In this document: positions 1 to 8,335 of the stretch, one piece after another
Layout of the letters: each line of letters starts with the position of its first letter
Numbering within the stretch: position 1 is the first letter of the stretch
NCBI RefSeq assembly: GCF_000423005.1
Contig: NZ_AUHD01000001.1
Coordinates: forward strand, 248,001 to 312,000
Origin: Gelidibacter mesophilus DSM 14095
GTDB lineage: Bacteria > Bacteroidota > Bacteroidia > Flavobacteriales > Flavobacteriaceae
Length of the DNA stretch: 64,000 nt
Direction of reading: 5' to 3'
Translations under genes and position numbers: made by a program
Notes under the pieces: model-generated
Database searches by the model: none
What the model saw: only the letters and a program-made list of their open reading frames with translations
Told to the model about the DNA's origin: nothing

Positions 1-647
1 ATTTCTTTTTCTTCTACGGCAATCATTGTATAGACGCCTTTTAGAGCTTCTGCAGTGACGTAATCAGTTAAATCAGGATTGACGTTGCTGGTAAATGGGA
101 TGGCATTATATCTATTGATCAAATTTTGCCAAATTTGATCTGCACCAACCTTAGCGAAAGATCTGTTAATGACTGGGTGAAATTTTTCATACAAAGACGT
201 TTGGGTCTTAGCGTTAAGGTATTGAGTTGCGGCATCATCGGTTCCTAATAGAATGTTTTTGGCGTCGGCAAAAGTGATGCCTTTCACTGCCTCGACAAAA
301 ATTGGAGTTGCTTCCTTGACAGCATCCTCCGCAGCTCTATTCAGGACTTTAAGACCTTCATCCGCCAAACTTCCAAGTCCAATGTCCCGTAGGCCTTTAT
401 CGACTTTTTGTAACTCGGCGGGCAAACGTATTTTTACAAGATCGTTTTTATAAAAACCATCAGTTTTAGTAAGTGTTGTGACTTGTTTTTCAATTCCAAA
501 ATCAAGTGCTTGTCTTAGACCGGCGGCAATATCAGTAGTGCTCATCACGCCTCCACTTTGCTGTGGCAAAGAATTGACAACACCTTGTAATTCCGCACAA
601 GAATTCATGGTCAATAGCATAAGTAAAGCAACACACGTCTTTTTCAT
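1..647 (-). CDS. DUF4197 family lipoprotein, C-terminus cut by window edge
   Basis: Reading the minus strand from the ATG at 647 gives 215 codons with no stop before the window edge, so only the C-terminus is missing. The N-terminus is a lipoprotein signal: MKK, a hydrophobic run, then a lipobox ending in MNSC with the cysteine near residue 17. The body matches the DUF4197 pattern: TDIAAGLRQALDFGIEKQV, then FYKNDLVKIRLP, then a helical region with DAKNILLGTDDAATQYL and a later NPDLTDYVTAEALKG. The family is widespread in Bacteroidota and Proteobacteria and its function is unknown. The product is probably anchored in the periplasm or outer membrane. It is transcribed divergently from the icmF gene, with about 230 bases between them. 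Confidence 0.88.
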   Translation of the reverse strand, partial: MKKTCVALLMLLTMNSCAELQGVVNSLPQQSGGVMSTTDIAAGLRQALDFGIEKQVTTLTKTDGFYKNDLVKIRLPAELQKVDKGLRDIGLGSLADEGLKVLNRAAEDAVKEATPIFVEAVKGITFADAKNILLGTDDAATQYLNAKTQTSLYEKFHPVINRSFAKVGADQIWQNLINRYNAIPFTSNVNPDLTDYVTAEALKGVYTMIAVEEKE

Positions 648-816
648 AAAAATCAATTTTAGTGAGCGCAAAAATATATCAAATAGTTTACTTAAACTGA
701 TTTCAGTTTAGACATTTTGGGCATTTAAAAATTGGAGACCCTGTTGATGAAATTATAAAAGTGAACAAAAGTGATGGATTGTCTAGGTTTTTGGATGTTT
801 TAAACTATTCTTAATA

Positions 817-850
817 TTGGTGATCTTCTTTTATAAAATCTGTAAATTTG
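817..850 (+). promoter_or_regulatory. Bacteroidota-type promoter for icmF
   Basis: TTG at 817-819 and TAAATTTG at 843-850 are separated by 23 bases. This fits the Bacteroidota housekeeping pattern TTG-N19..23-TAnnTTTG. A transcript would start about 20 bases before the ATG at 878. Confidence 0.6.
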
Positions 851-877
851 TGTCACGTATAAATTCAATTCTTATCA

Positions 878-3800
878 ATGATACAAGCAACACCATATAA
901 GCCAAAACATAAAGTCAGAATAGTAACTGCTGCTTCACTTTTTGATGGTCATGATGCCGCCATTAATATTATGCGTCGCATCATCCAATCAACAGGCGTT
1001 GAGGTCATCCATTTAGGGCATGACAGAAGCGTAGAAGAAGTGGTCAATACCGCAATTCAGGAAGATGCCAATGCCATTGCCTTAACCTCTTATCAGGGAG
1101 GCCATAATGAGTACTTCAAATATATGTATGACTTGTTGAAGGAGAAAGGGGCTGGCCATATCAAAATATTCGGCGGTGGTGGTGGTGTCATTCTTCCAGA
1201 TGAGATCAAGGAATTGATGGATTATGGGATTACTAGGATTTATGCGCCTGACGACGGAAGAGAAATGGGGTTGCAAGGGATGATCAATGATTTGGTAGAA
1301 ACTTCAGATTATGCGATAGGTGATGTGCTTAATGACGAAGTGGATGATTTGGATAAGAAGAATCCAAAATCTATAGCAAGAATCATCTCCTCAGCTGAAA
1401 ATTATCCAGATGTAGCAAAAGCTACCTTAGATAAAATCCATGTTAAAAATAAAACCTCCAAGACACCTGTCCTAGGAATTACTGGAACTGGTGGCGCAGG
1501 AAAATCCTCTTTGGTGGATGAATTGGTACGTCGTTTTTTAATCGATTATCCGGAGAAAACAGTGGCTTTGGTTTCTGTTGATCCTTCTAAACGAAAAACT
1601 GGAGGTGCTTTACTTGGCGATCGTATTCGTATGAATGCTATTAACAATCCGCGTGTTTACATGCGGAGTTTGGCCACCCGTCAGTCTAATCTGGCTCTTT
1701 CTAAATATGTCAATGAGGCGATTGAGGTTTTAAAGGCCGCAGAATACGATTTAATCATCATTGAAACCTCCGGAATTGGTCAGTCTGACACTGAAATCAT
1801 TGAGCATTCTGATGTGTCCCTTTACGTCATGACCCCTGAATTTGGCGCTGCGACACAGTTGGAAAAGATTGATATGCTCGATTTTGCGGATTTGGTTGCG
1901 ATTAATAAATTTGATAAACGTGGCGCTTTGGATGCGTTGCGCGATGTGAAAAAACAGTACGTTCGTAACCATCTCTTATGGGATGTGGATCAAAAGGATT
2001 TGCCGGTGTTTGGAACGATTGCTTCACAGTTCAACGATCCGGGAATGAATACCCTCTACAAAGCGATAATGGACAAAATCGTTGAAAGAACAGCGGCGGA
2101 CTTAAAATCGAACTTTACCATTTCTGAAGAAATGAGTGAAAAGATTTTCGTGATTCCACCATCAAGAACGCGTTATCTCTCCGAAATTGCAGAAAATAAT
2201 CGCGCGTATGACAAAACTGCCAATGAACAAGTTGAAGTGGCCCAAAAGCTTTATGGGATTTATAAAACTATGGAATCTGTCCTTGGAAAAACGCCTGAAT
2301 TGGACAAAGCAGGGTTGGAAGCTGTTTCTGTCAGTTCTGGCACAACCGAAAATACAGATTTTATAAAATTACTTTTGGCCGAATTTGATCGGGTTAAATT
2401 AAATCTTGATCCCTATAATTGGGAAGTTATAACCGGTTGGGAAGATAAAGTAAACACTTATAAGGACCCTATTTATACCTTTAAAGTGAGAGGAAAGGAA
2501 ATAAAGATTGAGACCCATACAGAGTCTTTATCACATTTGCAGATTCCAAAAATAGCATTGCCTAAATACCAAGCTTGGGGTGATGTTTTAAAATGGGTCT
2601 TACAGGAAAATGTTCCTGGCGAATTTCCTTTTACTTCAGGACTATATCCTTTTAAAAGAACAGGAGAAGATCCTGCGCGTATGTTTGCTGGCGAAGGTGG
2701 TCCCGAAAGAACTAACCGTCGTTTTCATTATGTGAGCATGGGCTTGCCTGCAAAACGATTGTCAACCGCTTTTGATAGTGTAACACTTTATGGGAATGAT
2801 CCTGGGCATCGACCTGATATTTATGGAAAAATAGGAAATGCAGGCGTAAGTATCTGTTGTTTGGATGATGCTAAAAAACTATATTCTGGTTTTAATTTGT
2901 CTCATGCAATGACATCCGTGAGTATGACTATCAATGGCCCCGCACCAATGCTGTTAGGCTTTTTTATGAATACCGCCATTGATCAACAATGTGAGCTGTA
3001 TATCAAAGAAAACGGACTCGAAAAGGAAGTAGAGAAAAAAATTGCTAAAATTTATAGAGATAAAGATGTGGAGCGCCCGTCCTACAAAGGGGAATTACCA
3101 GAAAGTAATAATGGATTGGGATTAATGCTATTGGGTGTTACTGGGGATCAAGTTTTGCCAAATGAGGTTTATCAAGATATCAAAACAAAAACGATTGCTC
3201 AGGTTAGAGGGACTGTTCAAGCCGATATTTTAAAAGAAGATCAAGCACAAAATACCTGTATTTTTTCTACAGAATTCGCATTGCGGTTGATGGGAGATGT
3301 TCAGGAGTATTTTATTGAAAATAATGTACGGAATTTCTATTCGGTGTCCATCTCTGGCTATCATATTGCTGAGGCAGGAGCGAATCCAATTACCCAATTG
3401 GCCTTGACGTTATCTAACGGATTTACCTACGTGGAGTATTATTTAAGCAGGGGCATGGACATTAATAAATTCGGACCCAATTTATCTTTCTTTTTCTCCA
3501 ATGGGATTGATCCTGAATATGCTGTAATAGGGCGTGTGGCCCGTAAAATCTGGTCGAAAGCCATGAAAAATAAATATGGCGCCGACCCAAGAGCACAAAT
3601 GTTGAAATATCATATTCAAACCTCAGGGCGTAGTTTACATGCGCAGGAGATTGATTTTAATGATATCCGCACGACACTTCAGGCCTTGTATGCCATTTAT
3701 GACAATTGTAATTCACTTCACACCAATGCTTATGATGAAGCCATTACTACACCAACCGAAGAATCGGTAAGACGTGCTATGGCGATTCAATTGATTATCA

Positions 3801-4300
3801 ATAAAGAATTAGGACTGGCAAAGAACGAAAACCCAATCCAAGGTTCGTTCATCATTGAAGAATTAACAGATTTAGTAGAGGAAGCCGTGTTGTTGGAATT
3901 TGATCGTATTACTGAAAGAGGAGGTGTTCTTGGTGCTATGGAAACCATGTACCAACGCAGTAAGATCCAAGAGGAAAGCTTGTATTATGAGACTTTAAAG
4001 CATAATGGCGATTTTCCAATTATAGGAGTGAATACATTCTTAAGCAGTAAAGGATCACCAACGGTTATTCCGAAAGAAGTGATAAGAGCAACGGAGGAAG
4101 AAAAGCAATTTCAGATCAAAACGCTTGAAAACCTTCATAAAGCAAATGATACGACAGAATTGTTGAAAGATTTACAATACAAAGCTATTCATAACGAGAA
4201 TATTTTTGAGGCGCTGATGGACGTCTGTAAAGTATGCTCCTTGGGCGAAATCACTGAAGCGTTATTTGAAGTAGGCGGACAGTATAGACGAAATATGTAA
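878..4300 (+). CDS. icmF: Fused acyl-CoA mutase (IcmF type: B12 domain, G-protein chaperone, mutase)
   Basis: The 1140 residues have the three-part order of IcmF. Residues 1-135 form a B12-binding domain with the lower-ligand motif DGHD (H25). The middle is a MeaB/ArgK-like GTPase with a P-loop at 203-210 (GTGGAGKS) and a G4 motif NKFD. From about 560 to the end is a methylmalonyl-CoA mutase-type TIM barrel, including [20 protein letters not shown] and a conserved [12 protein letters not shown]. IcmF enzymes interconvert isobutyryl-CoA and n-butyryl-CoA, and some act on isovaleryl-CoA/pivalyl-CoA. They use adenosylcobalamin, and the GTPase part protects and reloads the cofactor. Many flavobacterial annotations call it methylmalonyl-CoA mutase family. 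The substrate cannot be fixed without checking active-site residues. It appears to be transcribed alone, and tandem repeats follow directly after the stop. Confidence 0.93.
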   Translation: MIQATPYKPKHKVRIVTAASLFDGHDAAINIMRRIIQSTGVEVIHLGHDRSVEEVVNTAIQEDANAIALTSYQGGHNEYFKYMYDLLKEKGAGHIKIFGGGGGVILPDEIKELMDYGITRIYAPDDGREMGLQGMINDLVETSDYAIGDVLNDEVDDLDKKNPKSIARIISSAENYPDVAKATLDKIHVKNKTSKTPVLGITGTGGAGKSSLVDELVRRFLIDYPEKTVALVSVDPSKRKTGGALLGDRIRMNAINNPRVYMRSLATRQSNLALSKYVNEAIEVLKAAEYDLIIIETSGIGQSDTEIIEHSDVSLYVMTPEFGAATQLEKIDMLDFADLVAINKFDKRGALDALRDVKKQYVRNHLLWDVDQKDLPVFGTIASQFNDPGMNTLYKAIMDKIVERTAADLKSNFTISEEMSEKIFVIPPSRTRYLSEIAENNRAYDKTANEQVEVAQKLYGIYKTMESVLGKTPELDKAGLEAVSVSSGTTENTDFIKLLLAEFDRVKLNLDPYNWEVITGWEDKVNTYKDPIYTFKVRGKEIKIETHTESLSHLQIPKIALPKYQAWGDVLKWVLQENVPGEFPFTSGLYPFKRTGEDPARMFAGEGGPERTNRRFHYVSMGLPAKRLSTAFDSVTLYGNDPGHRPDIYGKIGNAGVSICCLDDAKKLYSGFNLSHAMTSVSMTINGPAPMLLGFFMNTAIDQQCELYIKENGLEKEVEKKIAKIYRDKDVERPSYKGELPESNNGLGLMLLGVTGDQVLPNEVYQDIKTKTIAQVRGTVQADILKEDQAQNTCIFSTEFALRLMGDVQEYFIENNVRNFYSVSISGYHIAEAGANPITQLALTLSNGFTYVEYYLSRGMDINKFGPNLSFFFSNGIDPEYAVIGRVARKIWSKAMKNKYGADPRAQMLKYHIQTSGRSLHAQEIDFNDIRTTLQALYAIYDNCNSLHTNAYDEAITTPTEESVRRAMAIQLIINKELGLAKNENPIQGSFIIEELTDLVEEAVLLEFDRITERGGVLGAMETMYQRSKIQEESLYYETLKHNGDFPIIGVNTFLSSKGSPTVIPKEVIRATEEEKQFQIKTLENLHKANDTTELLKDLQYKAIHNENIFEALMDVCKVCSLGEITEALFEVGGQYRRNM

Positions 4301-4305
4301 GCAGC

Positions 4306-4570
4306 GAACCACATTTTCCTTTTCGGAAAATGTGTGTGAGTCGCTTATCCCGCTTTTGGGCGGAATCTCTTCATATTCATGCGAAATTTGTAGAACCACA
4401 TTTTCCTTTTCGGAAAATATATGTGAGTTGCTTATTCCGCTATTGGGCGGGATCTTTTATACCTATTCTAAATTTGTTGAATCAAGTTTTACCTTTTGTC
4501 ATGAGCGGAGCCAAAGGGTATATTCCGCTTTTGAGAGGGGTTTTTTGAACCCGTCAGAATTTTGTTGAAT
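4306..4570 (+). repeat. Three degenerate tandem repeats of about 87 bp with internal hairpins
   Basis: Units begin at about 4306, 4393 and 4479, and a fourth seems to start at 4567. Copies 1 and 2 are the closest: each has GAACCACATTTTCC then TTTTCGGAAAAT, then CGCTTAT/TGCTTAT, then a CCGC..GCGG pair. The first unit holds a perfect 10-bp hairpin (4310-4319 with 4325-4334, loop TTTTC). Copy 3 has drifted. The array starts six bases after the icmF stop and may serve as a leaky terminator. Short ORFs inside it are not convincing. Confidence 0.7.
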
Positions 4571-4858
4571 CGAAAGTTGCGTTTTCCACAATTTAGGTAA
4601 ACTGCTCTTAGTAGAATTCAGAGGCTTCTAGCCATTTTATCGTAACTTATAGTAATCTTGAACTTTTTTGAGTTCGGAATTTTTTATTTTATAACCTTAT
4701 CCGTTTATCGTTATTTTTTGTAAAACCATACGTGTTAAGGAGTTAAATATGTAAAACAACTAATTTCTCTTTGTGAATTGTGTTCCATTCAATTTTCAGA
4801 ACTAAATTTATAATGTCGCTATTTACCTCTTTAAGTATAACCTAAAAATGATTCAATT
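4571..4858. other. Intergenic, no gene seen
   Basis: AT-rich stretch between the repeats and the first mini-ORF. It holds a weak GAACT..AGTTC hairpin at 4660-4675 followed by T-rich DNA, and at its right end a possible promoter for the mini-ORF at 4859. Nothing else stands out. Confidence 0.4.
4778..4810 (+). promoter_or_regulatory. Possible promoter for the mini-ORF region
   Basis: TTG at 4778-4780, 22 bases, then TAAATTTA at 4803-4810, one mismatch from TAnnTTTG. It would transcribe the 43-residue ORF and possibly the Cys-rich peptide. It is weak evidence because such matches are common in AT-rich DNA. Confidence 0.35.
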
Positions 4859-4990
4859 ATGGAAACAACGTTACATTACAACTTCACTAGAAGATCTGAA
4901 AATTATTTTGATTGGTTGATCAACACCATTAAATCAGAAAAATATCATTTGGCAGAAAGCCAAATTGAAGGATGGAATGGTTTGGATTGA
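4859..4990 (+). CDS. Possible 43-residue protein of unknown function
   Basis: An ATG at 4859 opens 43 codons closed by TGA at 4988-4990. The product starts METTLHYNFTRR and continues with SENYFDWLINTIKSEK, a charged, plausibly helical composition without long homopolymer stretches. A promoter-like TTG-N22-TAAATTTA lies about 50 bases upstream. The Cys-rich peptide gene follows 84 bases later on the same strand, so the two may share a transcript. I recognise no family. It could be chance, since ORFs of this size occur often in AT-rich DNA. Confidence 0.35.
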   Translation: METTLHYNFTRRSENYFDWLINTIKSEKYHLAESQIEGWNGLD

Positions 4991-5074
4991 TTCTTTTCTC
5001 AAAATTAATCGCCTTAAAATGCGTCTTTTTTAAACTTTTCACGTCTATTAGTTGAACCTTAAAATATATAGACC

Positions 5075-5176
5075 ATGAAAAATAATGGATGCGTATGCAA
5101 TTGCGATAGTTGTCAACAAGGAAATTGTGCGGCATGTACATGTGAAAATTGTACCTGTCAAAATTGCAACTGTTAA
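5075..5176 (+). CDS. Cysteine-rich 33-residue peptide, metallothionein-like
   Basis: ATG at 5075, stop TAA at 5174. The product has 33 residues, 11 of them Cys (6, 8, 10, 13, 18, 21, 23, 26, 28, 31, 33), mostly spaced CxC or CxxC, with Asn, Gln, Gly and Thr between and no aromatic residue. That density and spacing are what small metal-binding metallothioneins look like. Binding of Zn, Cu or Cd is inferred, and no known family signature was recognised. A strong terminator follows 24 bases after the stop, which supports a real short transcript. The next gene, 79 bases on, is an ECF-type sigma factor with a cysteine-rich tail, so a shared metal or thiol signal is plausible. An alternative is a Cys-codon leader peptide regulating that sigma gene. 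Both Cys codons, TGT and TGC, are used. Confidence 0.7.
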   Translation: MKNNGCVCNCDSCQQGNCAACTCENCTCQNCNC

Positions 5177-5199
5177 GCTTAATTTAAAATGCTAACTAT

Positions 5200-5244
5200 A
5201 AGAGTCTATTTTAGTAATTTTATACTAAGGTTGACTCTTTTTTA
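5200..5244 (+). terminator. Rho-independent terminator after the Cys-rich gene
   Basis: Arms AAGAGTC (5200-5206) and GACTCTT (5233-5239), with an inner TAGTA/TACTA pair, followed by a T-run. The structure sits between the Cys-rich peptide stop and the sigma factor start at 5255. Confidence 0.75.
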
Positions 5245-5254
5245 ATGCGGTTTT

Positions 5255-5794
5255 ATGAAAACGAAAAAGGTTTGGGAATTATATGCAAAAGATATCAAGC
5301 TCTTTATTTTATCTAAGGTGAATGATGAGGTGACTTCTGATGATTTACTTCAGGAAACGTTTATAAAAGTCCATACAAAATTGAACACCTTAAAAGATGA
5401 AGCGAAATTAAAACCATGGCTCTTTTCCATCGCAAGGTATACTGTTCTTGATTATTTTAGAAATAATAATCTTAGTTATCCAGTCTCTGAAGAACCTGTC
5501 GAGGCTGAAGCCAATCACTCTGAGCATACAAGGGAAGATTGTTTGCACGGCATCATTAAAGCGTTGCCCAAAAAATATAGAGATCCTCTAATTTTGGCCG
5601 ATATTCAAGGCCTGAAACAAGCTCAAATCTCCGAGCGATTACACTTGCCATTATCAACTGTGAAATCTCAGGTGCAACGCGGTAGAAAACTCATAGCACA
5701 GGGGTTTGTGAACTGTTGTGATTTTAAAATCAATGAAAAGGGTTATTTGGTGGGCGAATTGAAAGAAAAGGAAAATTGCAAAGTCTGCAATTAA
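5255..5794 (+). CDS. ECF-like sigma-70 factor, SigZ type, with Cys-rich tail
   Basis: 179 residues with sigma region 2 (about 8-70: SDDLLQETFIKVH and KPWLFSIARYTVLDYFR) and region 4 (about 97-150: LPKKYRDPLILADIQGL and a helix-turn-helix LPLSTVKSQVQRGRKLI). The last 30 residues are unusual: a CC pair right after region 4 (NCCDF) and a CxxC at the very end (NCKVCN). A short domain of this kind with cysteines is typical of the SigZ-like family. It could bind metal or sense thiol oxidation, which is inference. No anti-sigma gene is adjacent. The Cys-rich peptide gene just upstream is the natural candidate partner or target. The gene follows a terminator, so its own promoter is within 5177-5254 or it is expressed by read-through. 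Confidence 0.85.
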   Translation: MKTKKVWELYAKDIKLFILSKVNDEVTSDDLLQETFIKVHTKLNTLKDEAKLKPWLFSIARYTVLDYFRNNNLSYPVSEEPVEAEANHSEHTREDCLHGIIKALPKKYRDPLILADIQGLKQAQISERLHLPLSTVKSQVQRGRKLIAQGFVNCCDFKINEKGYLVGELKEKENCKVCN

Positions 5795-5869
5795 ATCGCT
5801 TTAGTTTTTAAGCATATTTTTTTAATATTTGCCCGGTAGTCTTCATTCAGGGACAAACTATTTTTCACA

Positions 5870-6265
5870 TTATAAGGTCATCGTCCAAGTTTGTTGTAAT
5901 CTTCTGAATTTTCGTAATTCTCCTCTCAAAATAGGAAGGTAATCCCTGCCATTACTATGACTTTTTTCTAAACGTTTGCAATTTTTATAGAGCATGGTAG
6001 TTAAGCGCTCTAAAGAAGCAATGTGCTTGTATTTTTTATCAGAATGGCGCTCCATTTCAGCATTGACAATCTCAGGAGCCAACGAAGAGGATTGTTGCAC
6101 AATATCTCCAGAAAAATAAATATGATGGTCTTCTGAACCATCTGAATTTAAGTAACATAAATCCTGATTTAAGTAGGTTGAAATGCTTCTGGATAAAATA
6201 ATAATATCCATTGCCTTTTTGTAAATAGGCAATTCAGATAGGTGAGATGGAATTGGGTACAACAT
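5870..6265 (-). CDS. Predicted four-helix-bundle protein of unknown function
   Basis: 131 residues from the ATG at 6265; a second possible start at 6280 adds five residues. The sequence has no signal peptide and is strongly helical, with LPIYKKAMDIIILSRSIS, then SSSLAPEIVNAEMER, then SLERLTTMLYKNCKRLEK and LRGELRKFRRLQQTW. This resembles the small four-helix-bundle (S23/avd-like) proteins common in Bacteroidota, whose role is mostly unknown. It converges with the sigma factor gene and is divergent from the Lrp gene. Confidence 0.6.
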   Translation of the reverse strand: MLYPIPSHLSELPIYKKAMDIIILSRSISTYLNQDLCYLNSDGSEDHHIYFSGDIVQQSSSLAPEIVNAEMERHSDKKYKHIASLERLTTMLYKNCKRLEKSHSNGRDYLPILRGELRKFRRLQQTWTMTL

Positions 6266-6337
6266 TTTTAGAAACAGCAATTTATCAAATTTAGTGACTA
6301 AATCACATGTATGATAATCGATTTTAAAGTAAAATTG

Positions 6338-6345
6338 TATATTTG
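6338..6345 (+). promoter_or_regulatory. -7 element for the Lrp-type gene
   Basis: TATATTTG, 38 bases before the ATG at 6383. No TTG is found at the usual distance, so only half of the promoter is visible. Confidence 0.45.
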
Positions 6346-6382
6346 CTTTAATAATTAAAGTATTATAGTTAATTTTTTTTAA

Positions 6383-6826
6383 ATGAGTATAGATTCACTT
6401 AACTGGAAGATTTTGAGGTGTTTACAAAACAATGCGCGTCTGTCCAATGCAGAGATTGGACGGCAGGTAGGAATCAGTTCTCCGGCCGTTTCTGAACGCA
6501 TTAAAAAGATGGAAGATGCGGGTGTCATTCAAGGGTATCATGCCTTTGTGTCACCATTTGAAGCAGGCTATCAACTCAAGGCCATTATCACGTTGAGGGC
6601 ATTTATGGGCATGCTCAAACCGTTTTTGGAAAAAGTAAAAACATACGATGAGGTGTTGAACTGCTACCGGATAACGGGTAATGAAAACATTGTGATGGAA
6701 GTGGTCCTTAAAAACCAAAAGCATTTGGAAGGATTTATTGACCAGCTCATTGTGTATGGAGAAACCAAAACTCAGATTGTTTTATCTCATGTGATCAAAT
6801 ACAATGAAGTCACACCTATAAAATAG
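6383..6826 (+). CDS. Lrp/AsnC family transcriptional regulator
   Basis: 147 residues in the standard two-domain layout. Residues 1-60 form a winged helix-turn-helix (LNWKILRCLQNNARLSNAEIGR followed by VGISSPAVSERIKKMEDAGVI). Residues 65-145 form the RAM/ligand-binding fold with the pattern GYQLKAIITL and VLNCYRITGNENIVMEVVLK. Proteins of this family form octameric discs, sense amino acids and regulate amino acid metabolism or transport. The effector cannot be told here. Downstream, the minus-strand operon ends against it within a few bases, so the two transcripts converge. Confidence 0.93.
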   Translation: MSIDSLNWKILRCLQNNARLSNAEIGRQVGISSPAVSERIKKMEDAGVIQGYHAFVSPFEAGYQLKAIITLRAFMGMLKPFLEKVKTYDEVLNCYRITGNENIVMEVVLKNQKHLEGFIDQLIVYGETKTQIVLSHVIKYNEVTPIK

Positions 6827-6833
6827 CTGCTAT

Positions 6834-7332
6834 TTAAAGATCATCGAACCCATCAAAATCATCAAAGTTGAAAGGCAAATCATCATCAGGATCTCCATCT
6901 TCATAATTCAAACTAAGCGGATTAAAAAGTCCCCAACGGTCAATACTATAGTTCCAGCAATCAAAGGTTTTTACCCATTCTGCAAACAAAACTCTAAAGT
7001 GTTCAATCGCATTCCGTAAGACATCCAAGTATTTAATATCAGGATAGCCATGCATTTGCAAGCCTCTAGCATCTATAACCAACTCTCTAGCGGCTTTTCT
7101 GATTAGTGCGGCTTTCCATTTTAAGATCATAGAGCTTGTTTTTGTCCGATGCGCCTGCAATTTTAACGGGAATTGTGGCTGCATTGACACCCATGTATTT
7201 CAGGTTATGCTGGATTATTTCGGCCTCCATCGGATCACTAAACTCAATGTCCGTTTTTTCTACTGAGATAATAAAGGAGTCCACCGATCCATAATTCCCC
7301 TTGTTTTTTGGAATACTGGTAATTTTTCCCAT
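6834..7332 (-). pseudogene. Conserved hypothetical gene split by a frameshift
   Basis: Two overlapping frames look like one gene. The first (from ATG at 7332) reads MGKITSIPKNKGNYGSVDSF and runs to a stop at 7087. The second frame continues with KAALIRKAARELVIDARGL and ends at 6834 with a very acidic tail (DDDLPFNFDDFDGFDDL). Removing one A from the AAAA run (minus strand, 7119-7122) joins them into a single ORF of 165 residues reading YDLKWKAALIRK across the join. I do not recognise a family. It lies 10 bases after the YpdA-like gene and is the last gene of the operon. The shift may be a real mutation, a sequencing error or programmed; the four-A run alone is not a strong slippery site. Confidence 0.6.
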
Positions 7333-7342
7333 TGCTCATCAT

Positions 7343-8323
7343 CTATTCTTTTTTAATGTCTAAGGTTGCGATATGTTCAGTGATCAATTTCGCATGGATC
7401 CTTGAGTTTTCAATAAACCACTTATGGGTTTCCATACCGCCACATATAACACCCGCTAAATATAAACCCGAAATATTTGTTTCCATGGTTTGTGCATCAT
7501 ATTGAGGTAGGCGAGCGGTATCAGCTGATAAATTAATTCCAGAATCTTCTAGAAATTTAAAATTTGGGCGATACCCCGTCAGTGCCACAACAAAATCATT
7601 TGCAAAAGAAATTTCGCCATCTGGAGTTGTAATTGTGATATCGTTTTCTGTGATTTCGACGATTTCTGAGTTGTAATACGCTTTAATGCTACCTTCTCCA
7701 ATTCTATTGATAATATCAGGCTTCACCCAATATTTTACGCGATCTCCAATTTCAGATCCTCTGATCACCATGGTGACATGGCCTCCTTTTCTCCATATTT
7801 CAAGGGCAGCATCAACGGCTGAATTACTGGCTCCAACCACAACAACCTGCTGCATGGCGTAAGGATGGGCTTCATTATAGTAATGGGTAACTTTAGATGA
7901 CTCTTCACCAGGAACTTCCAATAATTTAGGAATATCATAAAATCCGGAAGCTATAATGACGTTCTCTGCGACATATTCTGTTTTGTTGGAAATCACTGTA
8001 AAGTGATCACCCTCTTTATTTATAGCGTTGACTTCTTCGTATAAATTTATTTTCAGTCTATTGGACGTGGCCACCCGTCTGTAATATTCTAGGGCCTCAT
8101 CTCTGTTCGGTTTGGGATTATTGCTAATAAATGGAATCTCATCAATTTCGAGCTTTTCTGATGTTGAAAAAAAACTCATATTTTTCGGATAATTGAACAA
8201 AGAGTTGGTCAGCGTTTCTTTTTCAAGAACGACATAGTTCCAATTCTTTTTATTACATTCCAAGGCGCAAGCAAGTCCAATTGGGCCCGCTCCAATAATT
8301 AGTACTTTATATGGTGTTGTCAT
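7343..8323 (-). CDS. ypdA: YpdA family FAD/NAD(P)-binding reductase
   Basis: 326 residues with an N-terminal FAD motif GAGPIG (11-16) and a second dinucleotide motif VVVGASNSAVDAALE in the middle. The family is related to thioredoxin reductase but lacks the redox CxxC, as here. YpdA in Firmicutes reduces bacillithiol disulfide using NADPH. Some Bacteroidota make bacillithiol, so this may be its role, although no bacillithiol synthesis gene is in the window. Conserved features at the end are LYLAGVICGGMETHKWFIENSR. It lies 12 bases downstream of the MFS transporter gene, so the two are almost certainly co-transcribed. Confidence 0.88.
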   Translation of the reverse strand: MTTPYKVLIIGAGPIGLACALECNKKNWNYVVLEKETLTNSLFNYPKNMSFFSTSEKLEIDEIPFISNNPKPNRDEALEYYRRVATSNRLKINLYEEVNAINKEGDHFTVISNKTEYVAENVIIASGFYDIPKLLEVPGEESSKVTHYYNEAHPYAMQQVVVVGASNSAVDAALEIWRKGGHVTMVIRGSEIGDRVKYWVKPDIINRIGEGSIKAYYNSEIVEITENDITITTPDGEISFANDFVVALTGYRPNFKFLEDSGINLSADTARLPQYDAQTMETNISGLYLAGVICGGMETHKWFIENSRIHAKLITEHIATLDIKKE

Positions 8324-8335
8324 GTTTTTAATAAT

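Noticed and set aside
253-711. Two plus-strand ORFs opposite the DUF4197 gene
   Set aside because: They mirror a clear coding region on the minus strand and show no family features.
4330-4568. Two overlapping ORFs inside the 87-bp repeats
   Set aside because: Their sequence is explained by the tandem repeats and they repeat themselves in two frames.
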